From Prosapia bicincta (Eukaryota > Arthropoda > Insecta > Hemiptera > Cercopidae): a DNA stretch of 64,000 nucleotides. Location: the NCBI GenBank assembly GCA_036971475.1, contig JBAIZL010000002.1, positions 165,080,714 through 165,144,713 on the forward strand, written 5' to 3'. The position numbers and the translations under genes were made by a program. Below, one piece after another: positions 1-12,572 of this stretch (its first letter is position 1; each line of letters starts with the position of its first letter). The notes beneath the pieces are model-generated. The model worked only from the letters and a program-made list of their open reading frames with translations. It was not told the origin of the DNA and made no database searches.

Positions 1-1345
1 ATCTTCATCTGGCGAAGAGACGTAAACCTTCCCGAGGATAAGATGTTGCCCCACAGTCACATTATCTTAACATCATTGGGTGTTGCTGCTGCATATTGTT
101 CTACGTAACGCAAAGCAATATCGAGAGCGCAGCAGGGTCGACATGAGTAACAGCATTCCGTAGAGGCATATTTTCCTCGCTGTCGCTATCTCCTACACTG
201 TCATCGTGTTGATGCTGCTTCATAGACACCTTGTCATGCTCGGTATATTCTTCATTGTTATCTAGTGCTGGCCACTCTTCTAGACAACTTTCTTCACATC
301 CTGCTGATCTTTGAATTTGAGCTGTAAGAGATCAGTTTTATCATCAAGTGTTCTAAGTACTGTTTCCACAAATTCGAGGCTAGACCTGAGTTTCATCCAA
401 GATGTATGCAGTAGAGTGTTCCTGATATTAATCCAGAATTCAGCACCCAGTAAATTACATCCTTTATGGTAATCTTCTTAAGTTTTTCTGGAATAGAAAT
501 AGAACAATCTTCTTCAATTAATATGTGCAGAAGCTTTTTTCTGTAGCTCAGATTAATCTTCTGCAACACTCCTTGATCCATAGGCTGAAACAACGATGTC
601 ACGTTAGGTGGGAGATATATTGTCTGTATGTCTTTACATAGCAACTTCGTGTCTGAAGGATGTGAAGGAGCAGTGTCTATCAAAAGTAGAGCTTATGGTG
701 GCAGTCTATTATTTTCACTAAATTTTGTAGCTAAAATAACAAGAATAATTTTTGAACCACTCCTTCAAAATATTACCATTCATCCACGCCTTATACTGAT
801 TATTGAAATGAACAGAGAGAGAATTCAAGTTCATATTTTCTGGGCTCATGCCTTGGCGGACTTTTCAATCACCATTAATGGTAGCCTATTTGTTCCTAAA
901 ACTGTGAGACGCTGTTTGCTGTTTGCCTGGCGCAGATGATTTCTTTTTAGAAGCTAGGCTTTTAGTGGGAAGAGCTGTAAAATTAAATCCAGTCTCGTCC
1001 GCATTATACACGTTCTGGAGTGAGCCTTTTTTAGACGAAATCAAATCTATGAATTCGTCTAAATATTCTTTTGCACCAAGATTATCAGCTGATAACTTCT
1101 TCACGCTTACCGTTAGCTGTATAATTCCGTGCCTTCTTTTTCATCTATCCAAACATCTATTGCTAGCAGTAAATTCCAAATCACCGTCTTGTAATAATGG
1201 ACCACTAATAGGAAATCCTTTATGCTTCTCTTGTGTAAACCGTAAAAATACAGCCTCGTCAATTTTTTCATTCACTTGAACTTTCGAGGGATGGCGTTGT
1301 TCCAAAGACTTATCACTTGTAGCATTGGAAACCTTATATTTTTGA
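1..1345 (-). pseudogene. Decayed Tigger/pogo-family DDE transposase
   Basis: Reading the minus strand from about 1345 down gives, in order, a CENP-B/Tc5-type DNA-binding segment (EKIDEAVFLRFTQEKHKGF, about 1220-1280), an in-frame TGA at about 1141-1143 followed by KRRHGI, and the first DDE motif NADETGFNF near 985-1005. Several stops follow at 640-885. Next comes the second catalytic block (IDTAPSHPSDTKLL, from 683), then YLPPNVTSLFQPMDQGV, which is typical of this family. The C-terminal tail with IALRYVEQYAAATPNDV is frame-shifted near 100-120. The gene is non-functional. The TGA stands where relatives usually have a tryptophan codon, consistent with a TGG-to-TGA mutation (inference). The segments at 393-683 and 886-1104 are the two longest surviving open pieces. 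Confidence 0.85.
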
Positions 1346-1502
1346 CACAGAAATATGTAATGAATTCTCTAATATTGTTCGTTAATTGAAAAACGCAATT
1401 CTGTCAGATGCAAAATACACAGCAAATCCGAAATCCGAACTTTTTCGGCAAATCTGAAATTTTCCAAATCCGAACAGGCTATAGTTATGAGGGGTTCCAC
1501 TA
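1..1502 (-). mobile_element. Tigger/pogo-type DNA transposon, 5' portion, truncated by window edge
   Basis: The minus strand carries a decayed pogo/Tigger transposase, and outside it a terminal-repeat-like end near 1482-1502 reading TATAGTGGAACCCCTC on the minus strand. The GTGGAACC start after TA resembles Tigger termini, and TA is the usual target of Tc1/mariner-superfamily elements. Between the end and the coding part (about 1390-1480) there is a short run of repeated TTCGGATTT words. The other end lies outside the window, so length and target duplication cannot be checked. Superfamily is well supported by the protein; the exact terminus is inferred. Confidence 0.75.
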
Positions 1503-2909
<1,407 letters not shown>

Positions 2910-2933
2910 ATTAATACACAAGAATACATATAG

Positions 2934-2936
<3 letters not shown>

Positions 2937-2968
<32 letters not shown>
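2937..2968. repeat. (TA)n microsatellite
   Basis: About 32 bp of TA repeats to the right of the hammerhead foldback unit. Confidence 0.9.
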
Positions 2969-2970
<2 letters not shown>

Positions 2971-5926
2971 TAACATAAACATTATTTAAAGTAGAAGGAA
3001 AATTACGAGCTTGGAATTGTTCTAGTATGAATATCAATAAAGAATGGAATTTGCGAAGTAGTAACAAGAAAATGAATGCAATATGATTAAAGGAGTTTGA
3101 ATTAAAGTAAATTTGACAACTAAAATTGATTCTCAATGAGTACGTTTACTTAAAAACGAATAAATTAGGCTGTCAAATTTGATTTACATTTATGGAACGG
3201 TTAAGAACTTCTTTATGTTTTGACTTTTCAAATTATATTAGTATGTAACTATAGTTCAATTCTTATATTGTACTAAGCTAATCGCTATTTTCCAAATAAA
3301 ATAAACAATGTTTGTGTTGCTCTAATGGCAATTGTTCTGTACGGTGATGTTAGACGAAGCAAAAGAGCTCTGCTTACATTAACAATTCAAGTGACATCTG
3401 CATAAACTTTATTTCTTCATTGTCAAGAAGGCTAATTGAAAATTCAGGCAAGCGACTATTCAAGGTTATTTCTTTATTTTTTTAACATTTCCATTTGTCA
3501 GCTTTGAAAGTGAACATTTTTAGATGCTATATGGATTAAAGGTTACAGAGATAACATTTCTTCAATATTAGTGGCAGTCTACTGTATATAGTTGAAATAT
3601 TATCAGCTCTCTAGCGATGTGGATTTAAAGAGAGCTATTGGTGTCTAAATCTTTGTTATGTTCCCTGCTTTTATGGTGTGAAACCCAACAGTTTAGACTT
3701 ATGTTGTTGTCTTTCCATTAAAATAGTTGTGAAAACAAATAACAATTACTAAAAATAGTAATATTTTATAGTTTGAACTGTGTTTGTGTGTGTGTGTGGC
3801 TGTGTGTGTGTGTGTGTGTGTAATAAACACTGTACAGAGGAATTATTTATTTTTAATTAAATAATACATGAAAGGTTATAAATATCTGAAAATACATTAT
3901 ATATTATTTTGCTTTAAAATATTGTCAGCAAATTGCAGAGAGTTTTCCAAATTGAAAACGTGTAGTTTTATAACAGTTGAATGTAAACACGTGTTATTCC
4001 ATTTAATTTTTATATCATGCTTTTTATTTTTCCATCCCATTTATTTTTGAGATTACCTTACGAAATAGTTCATTGATTCTCTACGACATGCAAACAAATT
4101 TAATTATCACTATTTTTTGTAATAGTTATATTAGCATTGACTTTCTATTACTATAGTATCATCTCTAAAGCCCTAAGGAAGATATTTACTATAGAATAAA
4201 ACACACACGACAGTGACCACCAAATGCACGATACTTGCAAAGTACGATAAATGAAAATGGGCTCCTTTATAAAAATTAGATATTTAAATGTGTTACAAAT
4301 AATAATATAAGGAAATTTAGTCTAATGTTTTGTCTAAATTTAGTGAAAATTTATACTGTATTGTTTAAGACTGATTTCGCAAGGGGCTGCAGTAAACGTG
4401 ATTGGACAAGAAAAACTGAGTCTAGGTGAATCTACATTAAAGAACAATTGGGAGTGAAGGGTTTTTACACCTCGATTGGTTTTAATTAGACAATTAAGGA
4501 AAAACCTCGAAATATTCTATTTAAGGTTCGGACCAGGTTAGTAGAACAATTGTTTTCAAATAAATAGAATTTTCTTAAAAAGGATTATTTAATTTTTTTT
4601 TTTAAATTTTATGAAATGAAACTAACCTAATATCTAATATTATTAAAGTAATAACAATATTAAGTTCTAATATCGAATACTATTTTTTAATGTTGGAAAA
4701 AAATAAAGTTAGATAATTTTAGGAAAACGCAACGATAACGTATTACTAAGAAAACATAGGATTTTCGTGTTTTAAATAAAATCAAAATATTCTACTAATT
4801 TCCTCATATTAATTTTCAACAATACACATATTGAGGACGAACAATTTCTAAAGAACTATATTTTGATATAATGAAACAATCTTATTACAAATATTCAATA
4901 AATTAATTTTAGCTTGGATTTTTATAACTAAACTTTAGGACATAAAAATATAAGGGAAATGAACATTTAGACAATATTATTGGTAAATATTTAAACATTA
5001 TAATTTATTTCATTATAAAATATATTTTAAAAAAACTGCTAGTAACTAGAAATTATGGCAGATCATGGTAGATTTAGAACAATTAAATTTCGTATAAAAT
5101 ATATTCTGTAAGCTTCCATTACAACTAGCATTTACCAATAGATAACATATAACGACTGTACATTCACAGCAAATTTTGTATTGCATAGCTGTAACAACAT
5201 CTCTCTTGGTACTATGGCACCATATAGATTTATAATACCTATAATAATGATATTTTTATAATAAAGATTTAAAAAAATGATAAATCGCATTTCTAATTAT
5301 TTAACTGCAAATCTCAAAACTATTTTGTATGTGTCTAACAAGTTAAAAGACCTTTAATTAAATGTCACATGTTAACAAATTTTCTCATGAAGGAAAATTA
5401 ACTTGGTTCAAACCAACCAAGTAGTCCTATAATTAGGACATATCTGGAGTTTTTTTCAAACCACGGTTTCGAAAAAGTATATGTTTAGATTTTGGTATAA
5501 TATTTTGGTTGAATGATTGCCAAGTAGTAATTATTATTTTACAAAATTCTGAGAGAATTGGGTTTTGAAAAAAATGATCCCATATACATTCCAATATACA
5601 AAAAAATATTCCAATTTTCATCTGAAGAGCCTGAAAATAAAATTAGTTCGATTAAATATTAAATATTTTAATTATTAAAAATAGATAGAAAAGGCTAAAC
5701 ATCATCGTACTGTAAATACAGCTTTTATTAAACATACAATCTTTATTATAAACCTAGTTAATATTGGGAATCAAATCCTCATTTACTAAGCGATGGACCT
5801 GAAAGTCAGCCGAAATATTCCACTAGCTGTTTCTCGTAACAAATCTTCCAGACCTATGTTTATAGTAACGTTAGTCGTTCGTATTTACCTTGGCCTGAGA
5901 GAGTAGCCTGTTTCATATATATATAT
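2969..5926. other. A+T-rich region without recognised genes
   Basis: A short (TG)n tract lies at 3785-3822. The small open frames here have no recognisable domain and biased, low-complexity composition. A weak hammerhead-like string (GATGGACC ... GTCAGCCGAAAT) occurs near 5790-5815 but lacks a proper core. The region ends in (AT)n at about 5915-5928, the target of the LTR element. Confidence 0.4.
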
Positions 5927-7179
5927 ATTATAATATTAAATTTATAAATATTATAAAAAAAAAATAATAATAATAATAATAAAAACTAAACATTAACAGT
6001 AAACAATACTTCCAAAAGTTGACTTAGTAAAAGCCGACAAAGGAATACATTAAACAAAAAAAAAAAAAAAAGTTTGAAAAAAAAAATATTTAAGGCAATA
6101 AACAATTTGTAAAACCCTTAGAGAACTAGGGTAGAGTTTTTGTTAGGTTTTAGAAAGTTGAAAGGGACGGGAGAGAACGACAGATGTGTCACGTACACTT
6201 TCAAAAATAACGGATAGTTTAAAAAAAAGTATAACGTACGAATTTCAAATTTGATTGGTGGAAGCCAAGATAGATGTTTTTCATTGGGTAGAAAATGAAC
6301 GAGAAGGGGAAATACGCGGTAAAGAAATTCAAGTGCAAAAAAAAAGAGGGGCAGTCTTCTTGCGACCAAAAAAGTAGATGGACGTGTGTGGATGTTCCTA
6401 AAGAAAGTGTGTGAAGTTGTTAAAAAAAAAAATATATAAGTAAATTAATTATCGATAAATGTGGTGAAGTGAAGTGTTATAAAAAAAAAATCGTCCAACT
6501 AATACCAAGGGTTAACGGAATAAAGGAAAGAACGTCACTGCACTAAGTAAAAACTTTAATTAAAAACTAATTTTAAAAAAATAATAAATTTCTGGTCAAT
6601 AAAACAAATTTTCTAATATAGGCTACAAGTAACTCTAAATTTCAAAAGAAAAAAGTAATTTCATAAGGCAAGAATCTAAACACGCCCCAAAAGTCTTTAA
6701 TTTATTAGCTGGTCAAATTTAAATAATAATAAATAAAATTAATGAAATAAATAACAGGTTGTTTACCGTATAAGATTTTGGTTCGACATTATAGTCTGAA
6801 ATAATTTGTAATTAAATGTAGATTTAACATGTATACTTTGTATTTAACTGGCAACAGGAATTAATAATGTTCTAAAATATTAAAGCAATTGTTATAACTA
6901 AAAAGTCTTGTATTTCTTTGTAAGGCCTACTCTAATTAAGAAATTTGGTTGAAATCTTATAAAGAAAAAGGAATCAAAATAATTAAAATAAAGGTAGGTC
7001 ATAGTAATAAGAAGCATAATTTAAAATTATACAATATAAGCAAAATGTTTAATTAGAACTTCAGTCGAACAATAGGTAAACTGGCGCCCAACACTTTAAA
7101 ACAAATTAATTAATCTATAACAATTAAATTAACAAACTTGAAATAACATAGATAAAGCCCAAGGGAATTTATGTTATAA
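5927..7179 (+). repeat. 5' long terminal repeat
   Basis: It matches 12573-13825 over 1253 bp in the same orientation. The start (ATTATAATATTAAA) and end (ATGTTATAA) contain inverted TTATAA rather than the common TG...CA. It has poly-A-rich runs and a TATA-like ATATATAAG near 6430. A TGGCGCCCAACA string near 7081 looks like a lysine-tRNA primer-binding site but lies inside the repeat in both LTRs. Confidence 0.92.
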
Positions 7180-7181
7180 AT

Positions 7182-7200
7182 TGGCTACTGAACGTGGGGC
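7182..7200 (+). promoter_or_regulatory. Candidate primer binding site
   Basis: Two bases after the LTR end the sequence is TGGCTACTGAACGTGGGGC. It begins with the required TGG. Its last ten bases equal those of the lysine-tRNA site TGGCGCCCAACGTGGGGC, but the middle differs. The priming tRNA is therefore not assigned. Confidence 0.5.
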
Positions 7201-7376
7201 TATTTTGAAATTGCATCAAAATTTAAATGTATTGACCAGTAGACCTAGTAGTGTATTATTGTATTAATAAGAATTGTCTAGCGTAAGTTGTTATATTAAT
7301 TGATGAGTAAGGAAGAGGGCAAATAGATAGCTACACGCTTAGACGCAGTATAAGAATACGCGACAAAAATTTCAAA

Positions 7377-8828
7377 ATGGAACATCAAAATACACAAGAA
7401 ACACAAGTAGGACAGATGAGGCATACGGAAGACGGGTTCGGAGACGTAGAAGTGGTGAGAGTAACAGAAAATGTGAATGAAGAGATAAGGGTTTTGGGGA
7501 CAGAGAGCACAGCAGGCATGTTGACTAATAATGAGATCACAGTAGGAACACTAGGAGACAATGATATTTTGAGGGAAATATTAAAAAAGTTAAAGAATCT
7601 TGATGATAACATGACTAAAACAAATGAAAATATTGTCCAAAATAAAAGAGACATGGATAATAAATTAATAGAAATAAATGACAATATAAAAAAGAATAGG
7701 GAAGACTTGAATAAGGAAATCACAAAAATGGGAGAGAATCTTGACAACAAATTAAGGAAACTGGAGGAAGACAGGAGGGGAGATATTGCAACACTTAATA
7801 AGAAGTTAATGGTAACCGAAAATAATTTGCTAGAAACACTAGATAAAAAAATATTAGTATCAGGCCATAATACTCAAGGATTACACCAAGAGTATGCACA
7901 AAAAATTGATAGCCGATTAGACAACATAAACCGTGAAGTTCAAAATACGCAGGGAAAGATCGTGACGATTGAAGAAACATGCGCAGAGCAATATAACAGA
8001 CAAACGGGTTACCTAGAAACTTTGAAAACGGCAATTGACAAGAGAATAACAGATAATAGCAGAGAATTAGAGCCAAAATTGAGAAAATTAGACGAAAATA
8101 TTGAACAGATAAGAAAACAAATAAATTCGACAGAAAACCGAAGAGATAATAATCTTATAACACCAATAAACACGAATATAATGTTTTCGGGAGATGAAAG
8201 AATACCTATGGCGTTTCTTAACGAGCTTATGGGGTTACATGAAAAGTATTACCAGGGAACAGGTTTAGAATGGATAATGCAACATCTACGCGGGCCAGCT
8301 GCCAATTGGTTTAGATTACATTCAGAAAGCTTTAAACAGTTCGGGGATTTTATCTTTGCATTTAAACAAAAATTCTGGAGTGAATTAATACAGGGGCGTG
8401 TTCGGGATGAGTTGGAGTTTGGAAAATATAATTACAGGGGGCAGTTGAACATGGTAGAATATGTAGAACGAAATTTATTATGGTTTAAAGGACTCGAACC
8501 GAGACTTCCAGATGATCTAATTATACGTAAGCTAGCCAAACATTTTGATCCTAACATGGCGATTGCACTGGTGACGAGGGGAATTAAAACTAATGGTGAA
8601 TTTGTCGACCTAGTAACAGAGTTTCATTATCTGCACCTACAAAGACAAGCGAACGGCAGTCGGGACAGGAATTTGTCAAGAGAGCAACGACCTGACCTAA
8701 GGAATAACGAAAATAGCCGGGAGACAGGGTATTGTCAGAACGACTATCGGAGTAAACAGCTGGACAAGGGTAGACAACATAAGGGTGATGTCATAAATTA
8801 CCAACCCAAGCCCTCTACAAGTGCATGA
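7377..8828 (+). CDS. gag: Gag protein of the LTR retrotransposon
   Basis: A 483-residue frame opens at the ATG at 7377, about 200 bp after the 5' LTR. Residues about 60-260 are a long hydrophilic heptad-like stretch (LKKLKNLDDNMTKTNENI and similar), predicted coiled coil. Residues about 280-430 resemble the retrotransposon Gag core (LRGPAANWFRLHSESF). The tail is basic and polar, and no CCHC zinc knuckle is visible. Gag would assemble the cytoplasmic particle. The frame ends at a TGA (8826-8828) that is exactly in frame with pol, so a Gag-Pol fusion could arise by stop-codon readthrough; mutation is the alternative. Confidence 0.88.
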   Translation: MEHQNTQETQVGQMRHTEDGFGDVEVVRVTENVNEEIRVLGTESTAGMLTNNEITVGTLGDNDILREILKKLKNLDDNMTKTNENIVQNKRDMDNKLIEINDNIKKNREDLNKEITKMGENLDNKLRKLEEDRRGDIATLNKKLMVTENNLLETLDKKILVSGHNTQGLHQEYAQKIDSRLDNINREVQNTQGKIVTIEETCAEQYNRQTGYLETLKTAIDKRITDNSRELEPKLRKLDENIEQIRKQINSTENRRDNNLITPINTNIMFSGDERIPMAFLNELMGLHEKYYQGTGLEWIMQHLRGPAANWFRLHSESFKQFGDFIFAFKQKFWSELIQGRVRDELEFGKYNYRGQLNMVEYVERNLLWFKGLEPRLPDDLIIRKLAKHFDPNMAIALVTRGIKTNGEFVDLVTEFHYLHLQRQANGSRDRNLSREQRPDLRNNENSRETGYCQNDYRSKQLDKGRQHKGDVINYQPKPSTSA

Positions 8829-10406
8829 AACGAGGACGCTGACCCTAGCCAGGTACCTAACTCTAGTAAAATAACCAACTGTAGGACACTTATTGCAGAA
8901 ATACGAGACATTTTAAATGAAGACGAAGTTTGTGTTGAACCATCATTAGAATTAGAAAATTGCCCTGAACTTGAAATCCGATTAGGGGATATTAAAACTG
9001 TTGCTTTGATAGATTCGGGAAGTCAGTTTAATGTAATGTCAGAAGATTTTTATAGTAAGAACAAGGAGCTGTTAGAGAATTCGTCAGATTGGAGAATGTC
9101 AAACATAAGAGTTATGGGAGCGTTGGGTCAGAAGTCTAAAGCTATAAAAAATCAAATAGTAACTACTGTAGGGATAGGGAAATATAAAGTGGAAACACAT
9201 TTCATAATTGTGCCAGGTCTGATTAAAACTTGCATATTAGGCATAAACTTTTTAATAAAAAATGAAACTATTATCGATTTTGTAGAGAGAACAGTCGAAT
9301 TTAATGCCAAATGTAATGATCGATTAAAGAAAGAAAAAAAAATAATTAAGTTTTATAATAATGAAGAAACAAAATTGGATTGTAATGTCATAATGAACTA
9401 TAAGGAGGAAAGATTAGGAATAATAGAAAAAAAAATGTTGGAATTAGAGAATATAAAACCCGACCAAACGAAGAAGTTAATAGAGATTATCTATAAGTAT
9501 GAACAAATTTTTAGTGAGCAACCAGGGTTAATTACTACCTATGAGCATGAATTCACCGTAACTGATACGAGACCATACAAGCAAAATAGTTGGCCTGTGG
9601 CAATTAAATTTAGGGAGGCAGTCAACACTGAAATAGAAAGGATGCTGAAATTAAATATTATAGAAAGAGCCAATAGTCCATACGTAAACAGAATAGTACC
9701 TGTGTTTAAAAAGGATGGCACAGTCAGGATCTGCTTAGATGCTAGAGAAATTAATAAGAGATCGTTACCAGACTATGAAGGAAACTTACCGATTCAAGAT
9801 CTACTGACAAAATGTAGTGGTTATAAAGTTATGTCTTCTATCGATTTGACCAGTAGCTTTTGGCAAATCCCATTAAAAACCAACTGCAGGGACTTTACGG
9901 GATTCCTACATAATGGACTGTGTTATCGTTTCAAAACGGTACCATTTGGATTAAGCTCTAGTCTAGCTAGTCTTACAAGGAGTTTAGATTCCATACTAAC
10001 AAAGGAAGCAAGGAAATTTTTGATTATTTACGTTGATGACATTTTATGTTTGTCTAAATCATTCGATGAACACCTAGAACAACTAGAGATAATTTTTAAG
10101 ATTTTTAAAGATGCAAACGTAACTGTCAATTTCAATAAGTCGCAGTTTTGTAGAAGGGAGCTTGAATATTTAGGACACACTTTAAAAGTGGAAGGAATTC
10201 AGCCAAGTGAAGAAAAGGTCAGAGCCATAAACCAATTTCCAAGGCCTAGAAATTCGAGACAAATAAAAGGATTTCTCGGGCTCATAAATTTCTATCACCG
10301 TTTTGTAAAGGACAGCGCATCAATTACCGCACCATTACAACAACTGTTGAAGAAGGGATGTAGGTTCAAATGGTCTAAGAACAAGAAGATAGCTTTATAC
10401 AAATAA
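8829..10406 (+). CDS. pol: Pol, first part: protease and reverse transcriptase
   Basis: This frame is open from directly after the gag TGA and has no required ATG; 9006 is a TTG inside the frame. It holds the aspartic protease motif (LIDSGSQFNV, about 9006-9035) and then the reverse transcriptase. RT blocks include RIVPVFKKDGTVRICLDARE, SSIDLTSSFWQIPL, VPFGLSSS and the catalytic YVDD at 10029-10040, followed by the thumb region LGHTLKVEGIQPSEEK. It copies the element RNA into DNA in cytoplasmic particles. The frame is lost near 10380-10404 just after FKWSK, where homologous RNase H sequence continues in another frame. This looks like a recent single-base indel or an assembly error rather than a programmed shift. 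Confidence 0.88.
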   Translation, partial: NEDADPSQVPNSSKITNCRTLIAEIRDILNEDEVCVEPSLELENCPELEIRLGDIKTVALIDSGSQFNVMSEDFYSKNKELLENSSDWRMSNIRVMGALGQKSKAIKNQIVTTVGIGKYKVETHFIIVPGLIKTCILGINFLIKNETIIDFVERTVEFNAKCNDRLKKEKKIIKFYNNEETKLDCNVIMNYKEERLGIIEKKMLELENIKPDQTKKLIEIIYKYEQIFSEQPGLITTYEHEFTVTDTRPYKQNSWPVAIKFREAVNTEIERMLKLNIIERANSPYVNRIVPVFKKDGTVRICLDAREINKRSLPDYEGNLPIQDLLTKCSGYKVMSSIDLTSSFWQIPLKTNCRDFTGFLHNGLCYRFKTVPFGLSSSLASLTRSLDSILTKEARKFLIIYVDDILCLSKSFDEHLEQLEIIFKIFKDANVTVNFNKSQFCRRELEYLGHTLKVEGIQPSEEKVRAINQFPRPRNSRQIKGFLGLINFYHRFVKDSASITAPLQQLLKKGCRFKWSKNKKIALYK

Positions 10407-12112
10407 AGAGGATATTTTTAGACCGGGTTATGTTAGCACATCCAATACTAAATAAACGGTATTACCTGCAGTGTGACGCGAGTGGATATGCTTTAGGCGG
10501 ACAATTATTCCAATATGATGAAGAAGAACGTATTGCCGTGATTGGGTACACAAGTAGAACATTTAAAGGAGCTGAACTGAACTACAGTACGACAGAGAAG
10601 GAGCTTCTGAGTATTGTGCATAATCTCAAAAAATTCAGATGTTTTGTGTTGGGGAACCCTTTGACGGTGATTACAGATAATAAGGCCCTATCATACATTA
10701 ACAACTGTAAACTGTTAAACGCTCGTATGACCCGCTGGATGTTACTTATACAGGAGTATAACTTTGAAATAAAACATTGCAACGGAAAAGATAATATTGT
10801 AGCCGACGCATTAAGCAGACACCCTGGTGAAGACAACATAGAAATAAATCAAGACAGTAATTTCATTCAAATTGCAACAATACGTAATAAATTTGACCAC
10901 AAAGTTTTGGATATGTTGAAACATATACAGACATTTCAAGACAAAGACCATAAAACAAAACTTATAGTTAATAAATTAAAGAATTCATCGGACAAATTAC
11001 ACCAGCATTACAAATTATGGGAAGGCAAGTTATATCGTCGAGATAAAGGTCATTTCAAGTTATACATACCAGACAATATCAAAAGGAATCTAATCACGGA
11101 AATACATACTCATTTTGGCCATTTAGGTATTAACAAGAGTTATCAAACATTTAAAGAAGATTTCGCAGCGGATCATCTAAGTAAGGACATCGAACAAATA
11201 GTCAAATCATGTGAAATATGCCAGAAATGCAAACATGACATACGACATAGAGTTGGGGAAATGGATTGTATCATACCAAAAAACAAAGGAGAATTGTTAT
11301 CTATGGATTACTGTGGTCCTTTACCAAAAGGAAAAAGTGGTGCAAAATATATTTTGGTTATCATTGACGTATTCACTAAATACGTACAGCTTTATAAAGT
11401 CAATAGACCTACAACGACTATTACACTAAGGAGATTGCAAGATTACTGCAATAGATATGGAAAACCGCAGGCTATTATCACGGATAATGGAACGCAATTT
11501 ACTGCAAGAAAATGGAAAGAGGAACTCCGACGAATTCAAATAAAAACACTAAACACTTCGGTGAGGAATCCACAAAGTAACAGAGCTGAGAGAACCATGA
11601 GACAACTGAATCAACTTTTCAGAATATTATTAAAAGAAAATCATAGAAATTGGGAATTACTATTGGAGGACGTACAAACAATAATCAACGAAACCTTTCA
11701 AGAAACAATTAGGGTTACTCCACATGAAGCACAATTTGGAAGAAAACCGAAAAGAATATGGGACGAATTTATAAAAATGCCAGAGAAAGAAAGTGAAAAA
11801 ATCGTCGACACCGCCGAAATTTATTTACGAATGAAAAAGAAAAGGGAAAACTGTGCCAAGAAGTTTAATCAAGAAAACCAGTTAACCGAATATGAAGTAG
11901 GAGATTTAGTGTTGATCAGGAAGCTAAATACATCTAATGTGGAAAAGGGGATATACGGGAAATTTTTAGAATTATTCAAGGGACCATATAGGGTAATTGA
12001 GAAATATGGGAAGTCTAGCTACCTAGTTGCCACTCTAGAAAACCATGTTGTAAAAGGAAAATTTAATGTTAGAAATTTAAAAAAATATATCAAATCAGAA
12101 ATAGTGGATTAG
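10407..12112 (+). CDS. pol: Pol, second part: RNase H and integrase
   Basis: Continuation of pol in a different frame; homologous sequence is readable from about 10384, and the first ATG is at 10430. RNase H shows YLQCDASGYALGG (aspartate at 10475), EKELLSIVHNLKKFR and VITDNKAL. The integrase has an HHCC zinc module (HTHFGH ... CEICQKC, about 11104-11225). Its catalytic triad is Asp at 11306, Asp at 11483 and Glu at 11588, with 35 residues between the last two (a D,D-35-E arrangement). A GPY/F-type module (FKGPYRVIEKYG) lies near the C-terminus. There is no chromodomain. It stops with TAG right after KSEIVD. Function: RNA removal from the RNA:DNA hybrid and cDNA insertion into the genome. Confidence 0.88.
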
Positions 12113-12572
12113 AATTAAATAAACTCCAATAAAAATCTGTTAGACTAATAACTATAATAAACTGTTATATATTTTGTTTAGAAATAGACATGTGTAAGTA
12201 AGGTTGTAAATATTTAAGGAGACAGAAATGTTGAGGGTCAGCAGTAGAAGGACTTTGAAAAAAAAAGGTTTCTGTTGCGGAAAGAGACAATAAGAAACAG
12301 GTAGCTAAGAAGGAGCCTTTGTGTAAGAGACAATGAAAAGGGACTTTATGGGTAGATAAGTGACAGCAATAGAGTTGTAGCAGTTTGAGTTTCATGTCAT
12401 TAGTGTTTTAAGAAATTAGAATAAGTTAGTAAATATGTCTAGATTAACTTATTTAAAAATTTAAAAAAGGGTTTAAACAAAAAGTTTTCATTCATTTAAA
12501 TCAAAAAAAAAAAAAAAGCAAATAATAGAATTGTTTTGATTTATAATCACAGAAAATTTTTGTTGGGGACAA
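12113..12572 (+). other. Post-integrase untranslated region and weak polypurine tract
   Basis: No env-like frame is present. Poly-A-rich tracts occur at about 12500-12520. The bases just before the 3' LTR (GTTGGGGACAA, about 12561-12571) are the only purine-rich candidate for plus-strand priming and are a weak match. Confidence 0.5.

Noticed and set aside
923..1279. Plus-strand frame of 118 codons
   Set aside because: Antisense shadow of the Tigger transposase, whose minus-strand translation matches family motifs.
5780..5825. Hammerhead-like GATGGACC ... GTCAGCCGAAAT
   Set aside because: The core is not CTGATGA, and stem I and stem III cannot be drawn.
6118..6369. 83-codon minus-strand frame, repeated at 12764-13015
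   Set aside because: It lies inside both LTRs, so its duplication is due to LTR identity; no domain is recognisable.
12165..12395. Possible env or accessory gene of the LTR element
   Set aside because: The only frame there is short, on the minus strand and without motifs; the plus strand has no open frame.
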